DNA of 34,269 bases, taken from UBA3064 sp016868095 (GTDB taxonomy: Bacteria; Pseudomonadota; Gammaproteobacteria; Burkholderiales; Burkholderiaceae_E). The notes under the pieces are model-generated. The model did not search any database. It was not told the origin of the DNA and saw only the letters and a list, made by a program, of their open reading frames with translations. Location: assembly GCA_041175665.1 (NCBI GenBank), contig JBEDEM010000035.1, positions 1-34,269 of the forward strand, read 5' to 3'. The translations under genes and the position numbers were made by a program. Below, in pieces: positions 24,462 to 31,977 of this stretch (positions within the stretch are counted from its first letter, which is position 1; every line of letters starts with the position of its first letter).

Positions 24462-26266
24462 TCGCAAGCTTGCCGCAGCGTCCGGGCGTATACCGGATGT
24501 TTGATCGGGAGGGGGGGCTGCTTTACGTCGGCAAAGCGGGCAACCTTAAGCGACGGGTTTCGTCATATTTTCAGCAACGCCAACTGAGCCCACGCATCGC
24601 GCATATGGTGGCTAAAGTCTCGGCTGTTGAGTTCAGCATCACCGCATCTGAAACTGAAGCCTTATTGCTTGAGAACAATCTCATCAAGCAACTCAAACCT
24701 CGTTATAACATTTTGTTTAGGGATGATAAAACCTATCCGTACCTGCGCGTGAGCAAGGACAGGTTTGCCAGAATTTCTTACTATCGAGGCTCGACCGAAG
24801 CAAAAGGTCATTTCTTTGGCCCGTTTCCAAGCGCATGGGCGGTCAAGGAGAGTTTGCAAATTCTCCAAAAGGTTTTTCATTTACGGACTTGTGACGACTC
24901 GGTCTTCGCAAATCGTACTCGGCCATGCCTTGAGCATCAAATTGGTCGCTGTAGCGCGCCTTGTGTTGGCCTTGTTAGCGACATCGAATACCGTGAGGAT
25001 GTTGATCGTGCTTTGCGTTTTTTACAGGGCGACAGCAAGCAAGTCCTTGATGAACTTGAAACATTGATGTTCAAACATAGCGCCGAGATGGCATTTGAAA
25101 AGGCCGCTATGTTCCGCAATCGTATGTCCGCACTTGCTAAGGTTTTACAGCAACAGTCCATGGAGTCCGAAGGTGATCATGATGTTGATGTCATGGCCTA
25201 TGCTCAACAGGGCGGTCGGGCCTGTTTGGTCCTTGCAAGTATCCGTGGTGGCAGACATTTGGGCGATCGCAGCTTTTTCCTGACGCTGCCTGGCCAAAGC
25301 GAAACCGACCCATGGGGTGATGAGGTTCAGGCGGAACTTTTAGAACGTTTTGTCTTAGGTTATTACGAATCAGCGCGCCTGCCCGCTGTCATCGTAGCAA
25401 GTTTTGCACCGAGCGACAGCTTAAGGGATTGGTGCGACATGCAGGCTGGATTCAGCGTTCAGTGGTTAAAGAGCCCGCAAGGGGTAAGGCGCCAGTGGCA
25501 TCAGCAAGCGCAAGCCAACGCAGATATCGGCTTAAAGCAACATTTATTGCAACGCTCGAGTGCTCAAGACCGAACCGAAGCCTTAATAGCGATGCTCGCA
25601 CCCCACAACGAAGTGGATCCGAATGACTTTCGGATCGAGTGCTTCGATATAAGCCATAGCGCAGGTGAAGCAACTCAGGCAAGCTGCGTCGTATACAAAC
25701 AGCATGCCATGCAAGCCAAACTCTATCGTCGCTATAACATTGAAAACATCACCGCAGGCGATGACTATGCGGCGATGGCACAAGTACTCGAGCGTCGCTA
25801 CGCGGGCAACCCGCAAGCGCTCCCGGACCTCGTGCTCATCGATGGCGGAAAGGGGCAAGTTGCGGTGGCAAGTCGTTTATTTACGGCTCAAGGATTTCCA
25901 CTCGAGCGAATCGTTGGGGTTGCCAAAGGGGAAGGACGCAAAGTGGGTCTCGAAACGCTCCTTTTTGCAGACGGACGAGCTGCCCTCGAATTAGCACCTG
26001 ATTCGGCAGTCTTAATGCTGATTGCACAAATCCGTGACGAAGCTCACCGAGTCGCCGTGTCTGGGATGCGAGCCAAGCGCGATAAGGCAAGGCAGCAGTC
26101 TCGTCTTGATGAGATCGAAGGCATTGGACCACGGCGCAAGCAACGCCTGCTAACGCGGTTTGGTGGCTTGCGAGGCGTCATGGCTGCGAGCATCGACGAA
26201 CTCGCGCAAGTTGAAGGCGTATCGAAGCGTCTTGCTGAGACCATATATCAACAGCTGCGCACATGA
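24404..26266 (+). CDS. uvrC: Excinuclease ABC subunit C
   Basis: UvrC makes both incisions in nucleotide excision repair. Domains in order: GIY-YIG nuclease (about 28-105, 'GVYRMF...LLYVGKAGNLKRRV'), a cysteine-bearing linker (CLEHQIGRCSAPC), a UVR motif (about 205-240), the RNase H-like endonuclease domain ('ECFDISHSAGEATQAS', 'VLIDGGKGQV') and a C-terminal helix-hairpin-helix pair. 620 residues. The ATG is 58 bp inside nagZ and no later methionine precedes the nuclease domain closely. Overlaps pgsA by 4 bp. Confidence 0.97.
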   Translation: MEKQHDLPAPPPSFDAAALIASLPQRPGVYRMFDREGGLLYVGKAGNLKRRVSSYFQQRQLSPRIAHMVAKVSAVEFSITASETEALLLENNLIKQLKPRYNILFRDDKTYPYLRVSKDRFARISYYRGSTEAKGHFFGPFPSAWAVKESLQILQKVFHLRTCDDSVFANRTRPCLEHQIGRCSAPCVGLVSDIEYREDVDRALRFLQGDSKQVLDELETLMFKHSAEMAFEKAAMFRNRMSALAKVLQQQSMESEGDHDVDVMAYAQQGGRACLVLASIRGGRHLGDRSFFLTLPGQSETDPWGDEVQAELLERFVLGYYESARLPAVIVASFAPSDSLRDWCDMQAGFSVQWLKSPQGVRRQWHQQAQANADIGLKQHLLQRSSAQDRTEALIAMLAPHNEVDPNDFRIECFDISHSAGEATQASCVVYKQHAMQAKLYRRYNIENITAGDDYAAMAQVLERRYAGNPQALPDLVLIDGGKGQVAVASRLFTAQGFPLERIVGVAKGEGRKVGLETLLFADGRAALELAPDSAVLMLIAQIRDEAHRVAVSGMRAKRDKARQQSRLDEIEGIGPRRKQRLLTRFGGLRGVMAASIDELAQVEGVSKRLAETIYQQLRT

Positions 26267-26841
26267 TTGCGAAACTCCCTAATTGGTTAACTTGGGCAAG
26301 GGTTGTTGCCATCCCACTGCTGGTTATTCTCTATGTGCTTCCCATCCGGAGTGAGCTGCGCGACGCGATCGCAACGGCGCTTTTTATGTTGGCTGCTGCG
26401 ACCGACTGGCTCGATGGTTGGCTTGCTCGCAAGCTCGGCGTCACCACAGCCTTTGGCGCATTTTTGGATCCGGTTGCCGATAAATTGATTGTTGCTGCAG
26501 CGCTTGTCATGTTGCTAACACTAGGGCGAGTCGAGGCATGGGTAGCCTTTGTGATCATCGGCAGAGAGATCACAATCTCGGCCTTACGGGAGTGGATGGC
26601 AGAGCTAGGTCAGCGCAAAAGCGTTGCCGTTCACTGGGTAGGAAAGCTCAAAACCGTTGCACAGCTTGTATCGATACCGATGTTACTTTGGGGAAGGCCC
26701 TGGTTAGGTATTGATGTGCTTAGGCTCGGGCAGTGGCTCGTGTTGGTCGCGGCAATTTTGACGATTTGGTCTATGTTCTATTATCTGAATCAAGCATGGC
26801 CTCATCTTCGTGTTGCCATGGACCCTACGCGAAAGGACTGA
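26263..26841 (+). CDS. pgsA: CDP-diacylglycerol-glycerol-3-phosphate 3-phosphatidyltransferase
   Basis: PgsA makes phosphatidylglycerol phosphate in the inner membrane. The CDP-alcohol phosphotransferase motif is complete: D48, D51, G52, A55-R56, G59, G65, D69 and D73 in 'DWLDGWLARKLGV...LDPVADK'. About five or six membrane segments; 192 residues. ATGA overlap with uvrC. tRNA genes follow, the usual order in beta- and gammaproteobacteria. Confidence 0.96.
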   Translation: MIAKLPNWLTWARVVAIPLLVILYVLPIRSELRDAIATALFMLAAATDWLDGWLARKLGVTTAFGAFLDPVADKLIVAAALVMLLTLGRVEAWVAFVIIGREITISALREWMAELGQRKSVAVHWVGKLKTVAQLVSIPMLLWGRPWLGIDVLRLGQWLVLVAAILTIWSMFYYLNQAWPHLRVAMDPTRKD

Positions 26842-26924
26842 TGCTTGCTGACTCCACATCGCGTCGTTTCCTAGAGTTATGCATCGAGTGCTTAGCAGCC
26901 ACGCTCATGAGACGTCGGTCTATT

Positions 26925-26953
26925 TTGACAAAAGCCGCGCTTCAAGCCATACT
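26925..26953 (+). promoter_or_regulatory. Sigma-70 promoter of the tRNA-Gly/tRNA-Cys unit
   Basis: A perfect -35 TTGACA (26925-26930) is followed after 17 bp by CATACT (26948-26953), a 4/6 match to the -10. Predicted transcription start near 26960, 12 bp before tRNA-Gly. Spacing and position fit a tRNA promoter. The 130 bp between pgsA and the tRNA hold no gene. Confidence 0.7.
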
Positions 26954-26971
26954 TCACAGTCTAGTCATAAC

Positions 26972-27047
26972 GCGGGAATAGCTCAGTTGGTAGAGCGCAA
27001 CCTTGCCAAGGTTGAGGTCGCGAGTTCGAGACTCGTTTCCCGCTCCA
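26972..27047 (+). tRNA. tRNA-Gly (anticodon GCC)
   Basis: Full cloverleaf: acceptor stem GCGGGAA/TTCCCGC, D-loop AGCTCAGTTGGTAGAGC, anticodon loop TTGCCAA with anticodon GCC, T-loop GTTCGAGAC. Discriminator T at 27044 and an encoded CCA (27045-27047). Reads glycine GGC and GGU codons. Confidence 0.97.
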
Positions 27048-27080
27048 TTGTTTTTCACACGCACAAATGTTGGCACTCCT

Positions 27081-27154
27081 GGCGGGGTGGCAGAGTGGTT
27101 ATGCAGCGGCCTGCAAAGCCGTGGACGCCGGTTCGATTCCGACCCCCGCCTCCA
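27081..27154 (+). tRNA. tRNA-Cys (anticodon GCA)
   Basis: Acceptor stem GGCGGGG/CCCCGCC, anticodon loop CTGCAAA with anticodon GCA, T-loop GTTCGATTC, U discriminator (27151) as required by cysteinyl-tRNA synthetase, and encoded CCA (27152-27154). It follows tRNA-Gly by 33 bp and probably shares its transcript. Confidence 0.97.
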
Positions 27155-27179
27155 ACCACACCAGAACCTTTAACCTGAC

Positions 27180-27196
27180 CGTCAAACGCTTTGACG
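27180..27196 (+). other. Perfect hairpin downstream of tRNA-Cys
   Basis: CGTCAAA and TTTGACG pair perfectly around a CGC loop, 25 bp after the tRNA. There is no T-run directly after it, so it is not a standard intrinsic terminator; it may be a processing or 3'-end element of the tRNA transcript. A TTTTT run follows at about 27229, too far away. Confidence 0.4.
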
Positions 27197-27220
27197 AGAC
27201 GAAGAAACTCCTTGGCAAGC

Positions 27221-27361
27221 TTAAGGATTTTTACATGCGGTGGGGCAGGGTGCTTCGCCAATGGGTTCCGAGCCTTTGATCGATGTGGCAATGTCAAATA
27301 GGCTGTACACAATACAGACCGAAAGCGCAAGCACTGCAAAACGAAGAAACAATTGCCTCAT
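27221..27361 (-). CDS. Possible 46-residue membrane or secreted peptide between tRNA genes
   Basis: Antisense to the tRNA cluster spacer, an ATG at 27361 opens a 46-codon ORF. Its N-terminus has two arginines followed by about 16 hydrophobic residues (8-23, 'FAVLALSVCIVYSLFDI'), then a polar tail with two cysteines (C39, C43) and a TAA stop. The composition is that of a small single-pass or secreted protein. There is no good ribosome site and I recognise no family, so it may not be real. Apart from this ORF, a hairpin and the tRNA-Leu promoter, the 326-bp spacer (27155-27480) shows nothing. Confidence 0.3.
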   Translation of the reverse strand: MRQLFLRFAVLALSVCIVYSLFDIATSIKGSEPIGEAPCPTACKNP

Positions 27362-27435
27362 GGATTAGCCGTTATGTGAGAGTCCCGGGATCATAACGTA
27401 GATCGGCGGCTTACTGTGGGTTGAAGGCCGATCCG

Positions 27436-27463
27436 TGCACAACACGGGTGATCTGCGTATACT
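27436..27463 (+). promoter_or_regulatory. Promoter of tRNA-Leu
   Basis: TATACT (27458-27463) is a 5/6 match to the -10 and lies 16 bp after TGCACA (27436-27441), a 4/6 match to the -35. Predicted start near 27470, about 11 bp before tRNA-Leu. Confidence 0.55.
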
Positions 27464-27480
27464 TCGAGCATCACTGATTC

Positions 27481-27568
27481 GCGCCCATGGCGAAACAGGT
27501 AGACGCAAGGGACTTAAAATCCCTCGATCATTGCGATCGTGCCGGTTCGACTCCGGCTGGGCGCACCA
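27481..27568 (+). tRNA. tRNA-Leu (anticodon UAA)
   Basis: Class II tRNA with a long variable arm. Acceptor stem GCGCCCA/TGGGCGC, anticodon loop CTTAAAA with anticodon TAA, variable arm CGATCATTGCGATCG, T-loop GTTCGACTC, discriminator A (27565) and encoded CCA (27566-27568). Reads leucine UUA and UUG. Its 3' half (27528-27568) is antisense to the end of tesA. Confidence 0.97.
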
Positions 27569-28265
27569 AAGCTTCGATGGCAGGCCACGCCTGAGCAAGC
27601 ATATGGGGTTGGGCAGCCTCATTGGGATGGATTCGATCGGCCTGAAAGAAACTTAAGTCAAACTCCTTGCCCTGCATTAAAAAAGGCACCAAGCCGACTT
27701 TCTGCTCCTTGGCAAGTACTGGGAAGAGGCGTTCGAATGATTGGCCGTAGCTTCCATAGTTTGGAGGCATACGCATGCCGATCAACAAGACCTTTGCTGA
27801 TCGCGCCTTCGATGCTTTAATCATGGCCAGCAGTTGCGAACGCGTGGTCTCCAGCGGCAATCCCCTCAGTGCATCATTACCTCCAAGTGCTATCACGACC
27901 CAGCGCGGTCGATGTTTTTCCAATAGTGCTGGCAGGCGGCTCACACCACCTGCGGTGGTTTCTCCACTTATACTGGCATTGATAATCCGGATACCCTTGT
28001 AGGTTGGCGAGCCCTTGAGTTTTGTGTCTAAGAGCGACACCCAACCTTGACCGCGCTTGAGTCCGTATTCAGCCGACCAGCTATCGCCCAAAACCAATAG
28101 GGTTTGCTGTGGCGCTAATAGGTTTTGCTGCGGCGCGGGTTTATCACTTGCCGCTACACTGGTCAGCTGAACACAGTGCAAACCCATAAAGCCCAGCGTT
28201 GCGACCATCATCACATGCGACCTTCGGCGCCAAAAAACGCTTCCTTGATTCGGTGGATTTTTCAT
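27528..28265 (-). CDS. tesA: SGNH/GDSL-type esterase, TesA-like, exported
   Basis: TesA proteins are periplasmic acyl-CoA thioesterase/lysophospholipase/arylesterases. The SGNH blocks are visible: nucleophile S62 in GDSW, glycine in ISGETTAGG, N130 in GGND, and D210/H213 in DRIHPNE. The nucleophile motif is GDSW where the family has GDSL, a rare change next to the active site. Start ATG 28265 gives RRR at 13-15, a hydrophobic core (18-31) and a likely cleavage after VAA (about residue 39). An imperfect 21-bp duplication lies just upstream of the catalytic Ser codon. The last 13 or so codons ('LVRPAGVEPARSQ') are the complement of tRNA-Leu, so the natural stop has been lost or the overlap is ancestral. 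Start codon overlaps that of the divergent ABC gene. Confidence 0.9.
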   Translation of the reverse strand: MKNPPNQGSVFWRRRSHVMMVATLGFMGLHCVQLTSVAASDKPAPQQNLLAPQQTLLVLGDSWSAEYGLKRGQGWVSLLDTKLKGSPTYKGIRIINASISGETTAGGVSRLPALLEKHRPRWVVIALGGNDALRGLPLETTRSQLLAMIKASKARSAKVLLIGMRMPPNYGSYGQSFERLFPVLAKEQKVGLVPFLMQGKEFDLSFFQADRIHPNEAAQPHMLAQAWPAIEALVRPAGVEPARSQ

Positions 28266-28866
28266 GCATGCCATTATCGCAAAGGACTTAAGCCGCATTG
28301 TTCGTGATGCAGATCGTGAACTGGCCATAGTTGACGGTCTGAGTTTTTCAGTAGCTCGCAGCTGTAGTTTTTGCGTCACCGGTCCGTCAGGCTCTGGAAA
28401 GTCAAGCCTTTTAAGTTTGTTGGCTGGCCTTGACTTACCGAGCAAGGGTTCCTTGGAAATACTTGGTAAAAATATAGCGACCATGACAGAAGAGGGGAGA
28501 ACGAGCTTTCGCGGTCAGCATGTAGGTTTCGTTTTTCAGAACCATCAATTATTGCAACAACTCACAGCCCTCGAGAACATTATGTTGCCGCTTGAAATTC
28601 AGGGACGCAGCGATGCAAAAAAGCAAGCGCTTGCCTTGCTTGACGAAGTCGGCCTTAGCGATCGTTCCAAGCATTATCCCAGCACCTTATCAGGCGGCGA
28701 ACAGCAGCGGGTTGGTCTGGCGCGCGCCTTTGCCATAAGGCCGCAGCTACTGCTTGCCGACGAACCGACAGGCAGTTTGGACGCTCAAACAGGCGAACGG
28801 ATTGCCAATCTTATGTTTGATTTAAACAAAAGCCTGCATCACGTTGTGATGCGGGTATTCGCTTAA
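28264..28866 (+). CDS. ABC transporter ATP-binding protein, LolD/YbbA-like, truncated before the H-loop
   Basis: A MacB/LolD/YbbA-type ATPase. Walker A GPSGSGKS (40-47), Q92 in FVFQNHQ, signature LSGGEQQ (142-148), Walker B LLLADEP (162-168) and the D-loop SLD are all intact. The frame ends at residue 200 with 'HHVVMRVFA', exactly where VTHD (the H-loop His) is expected. In-frame codons after the TAA read ALAAAHRD, and another frame nearby reads RDGVHAKLES, both like the normal C-terminus, so several lesions seem to have hit this end. The family length is about 225-235. The cognate permease gene normally downstream is absent. Next to tesA, as ybbA is in E. coli. Probably non-functional. Confidence 0.8.
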   Translation: MHAIIAKDLSRIVRDADRELAIVDGLSFSVARSCSFCVTGPSGSGKSSLLSLLAGLDLPSKGSLEILGKNIATMTEEGRTSFRGQHVGFVFQNHQLLQQLTALENIMLPLEIQGRSDAKKQALALLDEVGLSDRSKHYPSTLSGGEQQRVGLARAFAIRPQLLLADEPTGSLDAQTGERIANLMFDLNKSLHHVVMRVFA

Positions 28867-28938
28867 GCGCTGGCCGCGGCACACCGCGATAAAGAGACGG
28901 CGTTCATGCCAAACTAGAAAGCTATCATCGCTTTGACC

Positions 28939-30483
28939 TCAAGCCATGGCTGCAAAGCGATTTGAAACGCTGCTTAAAAAGGCATCAAAGGGCATACCAG
29001 CACTTCGGCCTTCAATGTCGGCCCATCTTGCAGCAGCATCGGCGTGTAGAAAAGCAGCAGCCGCTGCAAGTGTTTGCGATGGAATCAAGCGATGCCTTGC
29101 CAGCAGCGCAGCGACCAAGCCACAAAGCATATCGCCCGACCCTGCTTGTGCCAGTGCAGGCGCAGAACGATCAATGATGAAACTCTGTGTGTGTGGCGAC
29201 TGAACCAAGCTACCAGCGCCCTTGAGGATGACGGTACAGCCGGTGAGTTGGACCAAACGCTCAATGGCCCCAAAACGATCATGCTCGATATCGTCGCGCG
29301 CCTGTCCCAGTAGCCTTGCGGCTTCGAGTGGGTGAGGCGTTAAGACAACACGCCTTGGCACCTTCGCATGATCAAGGGCCGATTGCTCAACAAGTACACT
29401 TTCGCGCAAGCTTTTTAGCAAGCGTTGGTCATTTGCCAGCAAATTTAAAGCATCGGCGTCAAGCACTAAATCCAACGGTGATTCAATGGCATCAGCAAGG
29501 TATTGTCTAGCATGCTCGCTTTTGCCCAGTCCACAGCCGATCGCCAGCACTTGGCCTCGCCCCGTCGCTTTGAACTGACGAACTTGAAACGCTTCAAGTT
29601 GCATAACCTGGGCCGGAAAAGCTGATGTGCTTGCCGCTTGATTGAGGGGCAAGACAAAACACTTGCCCACGCCAATTGCCAAACAGGCCTGTGCTGCGAG
29701 TATGAGCGCACCATCCATCCCCTTTGCGCCGCCAATCAGAACAACATCACCCATCAAACCCTTATGCGCGTTGGCAGGCCGATAAGCAAGGCGGTCCTTT
29801 GAGAAAAAAGAAGCATCGGCAATCAGAGGATGAACTTGTGAATCCGAAGCAGCATCGGTCAGCGGGGCCATAAGCGGGGCGTAGTGGATGCGATGCCAAT
29901 AGTTTCTGGCATCACCCGTAAACAGACCTCGAAGCGGGAGCAATAGCGACACACAGTCATCGGCTACGATCGCCGTTGGCCAGACGAAGCCGGCATTGGG
30001 GTTTAATCCAGTCGGTATATCGATACTCAAGCAATAGCGGTTGCTGCGCTCAACACGCCAGCGATTGATTTGATCCACCGCTGCGCTAAGCTCTTTTGAC
30101 AGAGGTCTGCGCTGTCCCAAGCCGAGCCAGCCATCGATGACCAGCCCACGTTCAGGCAAGCCGCCATGAAGCTTATCCAGGCTGGACTCATCAATCCCTT
30201 CAATGGCCTGGCAATCCCAACCGCTTCGAGCTAATAAGCTCATCGCCAGCAGGGCATCCTTTCCGTTGTGTCCGGGACCAGCGAGGACAAGGACTTTGCT
30301 GCCCTGTGGGAGCTGCTGCATGCGGGACGCCGCAATAGCAGCAATTGCCGCTGCCGCCTGCTTCATCAAATCGCCATCAGTCCAGCGCTTAAGTTGCTTG
30401 GCTTCAAAAGCACGGACATAGTCTTGACGATATGCCCACTGGGGCGTGCTTGTTTGGCTATGCAACATCGATCGCGCTTGCAT
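28939..30483 (-). CDS. nnrD: Bifunctional NAD(P)H-hydrate epimerase / ADP-dependent dehydratase
   Basis: This enzyme repairs hydrated NADH and NADPH. The N-terminal epimerase domain (about 1-215) has GPGHNGKDAL (69-78), DGWLGLG and SIDIPTGLN; the C-terminal dehydratase (about 235-514) has GDVVLIGGAKG, DADALNLLA, TPHPLEAARLLG, KGAGSLV and AGSGDMLCG. The first loop differs from the common PGNNGGDG. I start at ATG 30483, which overlaps the stop of the preceding flavoprotein gene (TGATG), giving 514 residues; an earlier ATG at 30513 is also open. It ends 72 bp from the convergent ABC gene. Fusion of both activities in one protein is normal in proteobacteria. Confidence 0.94.
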   Translation of the reverse strand: MQARSMLHSQTSTPQWAYRQDYVRAFEAKQLKRWTDGDLMKQAAAAIAAIAASRMQQLPQGSKVLVLAGPGHNGKDALLAMSLLARSGWDCQAIEGIDESSLDKLHGGLPERGLVIDGWLGLGQRRPLSKELSAAVDQINRWRVERSNRYCLSIDIPTGLNPNAGFVWPTAIVADDCVSLLLPLRGLFTGDARNYWHRIHYAPLMAPLTDAASDSQVHPLIADASFFSKDRLAYRPANAHKGLMGDVVLIGGAKGMDGALILAAQACLAIGVGKCFVLPLNQAASTSAFPAQVMQLEAFQVRQFKATGRGQVLAIGCGLGKSEHARQYLADAIESPLDLVLDADALNLLANDQRLLKSLRESVLVEQSALDHAKVPRRVVLTPHPLEAARLLGQARDDIEHDRFGAIERLVQLTGCTVILKGAGSLVQSPHTQSFIIDRSAPALAQAGSGDMLCGLVAALLARHRLIPSQTLAAAAAFLHADAAARWADIEGRSAGMPFDAFLSSVSNRFAAMA

Positions 30484-31958
30484 CAATGTTGAACTCTTCT
30501 GCACCATCGCCACGGGCTGAAATCCATCGTATCCATAGGGTATGACGAAGGTCTCGCCCCGAGCTGGTTCGCTCTTGCCGCAAGACTCTCAGAGCGTATC
30601 GCATGCGAACTCAGCCTTGAAACGGCCAGTGATTCGCTGCTTCGTGAAGCCCCAAGGATTAAGTCTGCAAGTAAATACGCGCTACCAGCGGCCATGGCCC
30701 AACCGGTGCTGCCATGACCGCTATTAATCCAAAGACTGCTCTGCGAACCATGCTCGCCTAACGATCCAATGACCGGTAGACCATCAGGAAGCATGGGGCG
30801 AGATCCAATCCAAAAGCGCGGCAAATCCCTCGCATGGCCATTGGCTTGATCAAAGCTCGCTTGAGGGAGACCGTTAAACCACTGAGAAGCGATTCGCCAT
30901 AAGGTCATTGCTGCTTCGCGCTGGCGCGCTATGGCGATGCGATCGCTGGCAGCCGGAGGGCCGAGCAAGGCCATACCCGCAGCGCGCAGGCTGCTAGTGT
31001 TATAGCTGTGCAAAGGCGTGATTGCAATTTTATATCGATCATCCATGAGCGCTGTAGCTAATTGGCGCAAGCGGGGTAGGATGGACTGCGGGATTGAAGC
31101 ATCATCCCAGGTCAGCGAAAACCCTCGAATCGGATAAATGGGGAGCCTGGGCTTAAGCTCCTTAAGTAATGTGAGGCTCCATGGACCAGCGGCGAGGATA
31201 AGGTGCCTTGCACTCAGCTTGCGGCCATCGGCAAGCACACATTCACTAAGCGAGGATGATTTCGCACTGACCGAAGTGACCGCAGTAGATCCCAGCCAAT
31301 GCGTGCCACCAGCAATTAACTGATCCCAAAGCTTGATGACAAAGGCGCGACAGTCTCCAGCCTCATCGCCTTGGACCTGCAAAGCTGCTTCAATTGGAAG
31401 ACTGGCATCACGAAGTGATGGTTCGAGCACAAAAAGCTCATCGCGACTAAGAACTTGGTGCACAAGGCCAGCGTTCTTGAGTTGCTGTCTGAGACTTTGA
31501 GATCGTTCGAAATCTTCTTTCGTTCTAAAAACAACATGATAAGCAGCAACCGATCGATACCTCAGACCGAGCCTATTTGCCACCTCGTGCAAGCAGGCTT
31601 GGCTGTAAGTGGCCAGTACAAACATAGAAGCGCGATTGCGCTCATACCTCGCCTGCTTGCCTTGGCTTAGCCAACGGAGCAGCCAATGCCATTGTGACGC
31701 GCTAGCACTCGGCGCCCAGGAGAAGGCTCTATCTTCCTGAAATAGATTGAAGAAGGCTTTCCTCGCAGCACCGGGCGAGGCGAAAGGGGCAACATAACCC
31801 GGGGCAATCACGCCAGCGTTTGCTGCAGAAGTTTGCTGAGCAGGTCCGCTTTCGCGATCGATTAAACAAATCTTTAAGCCACGCTCCTGCAAGGCCCAGG
31901 CCGTGAAGACACCGACAACACCTGCACCAACGATAATCGCATCGTAGTCGGCGGCCAT
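30483..31958 (-). CDS. FAD-dependent D-amino-acid dehydrogenase/oxidase family protein, enlarged
   Basis: A DAO/DadA-type flavoprotein that oxidises amino groups of small amino acids, passing electrons to quinone (DadA) or oxygen. The FAD-binding GAGVVG (11-16) followed by E/D-type strand end, 'SAANAGVIAPGYVAPFASPG' and the C-terminal 'RPMLPDGLPVIG' and 'NSGHGSTGWAMAAGSA' are characteristic of DadA. It has 491 residues against about 410-430; after 'LLADLI' come some 35 extra Ser/Arg-rich residues before 'PMDTMDFSPWRW', which looks like the normal end ('ID...FSP.R'). It follows dctM by 19 bp and overlaps nnrD, so a TRAP-flavoprotein operon is likely. The substrate is not predictable. Confidence 0.85.
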   Translation of the reverse strand: MAADYDAIIVGAGVVGVFTAWALQERGLKICLIDRESGPAQQTSAANAGVIAPGYVAPFASPGAARKAFFNLFQEDRAFSWAPSASASQWHWLLRWLSQGKQARYERNRASMFVLATYSQACLHEVANRLGLRYRSVAAYHVVFRTKEDFERSQSLRQQLKNAGLVHQVLSRDELFVLEPSLRDASLPIEAALQVQGDEAGDCRAFVIKLWDQLIAGGTHWLGSTAVTSVSAKSSSLSECVLADGRKLSARHLILAAGPWSLTLLKELKPRLPIYPIRGFSLTWDDASIPQSILPRLRQLATALMDDRYKIAITPLHSYNTSSLRAAGMALLGPPAASDRIAIARQREAAMTLWRIASQWFNGLPQASFDQANGHARDLPRFWIGSRPMLPDGLPVIGSLGEHGSQSSLWINSGHGSTGWAMAAGSAYLLADLILGASRSSESLAVSRLSSHAIRSESLAARANQLGARPSSYPMDTMDFSPWRWCRRVQH

Positions 31959-31977
31959 AAGCTTTAATTCAAACGGG

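Noticed and set aside
27055..27339. 94-codon ORF antisense to tRNA-Cys and its spacer
   Set aside because: Its C-terminal part is the tRNA complement, a common false protein; only the separate 46-codon frame has protein-like composition.
28090..28140. Imperfect 21-bp duplication in tesA as a regulatory repeat
   Set aside because: It is an in-frame duplication of a Pro/Gln/Leu linker between signal peptide and catalytic domain.
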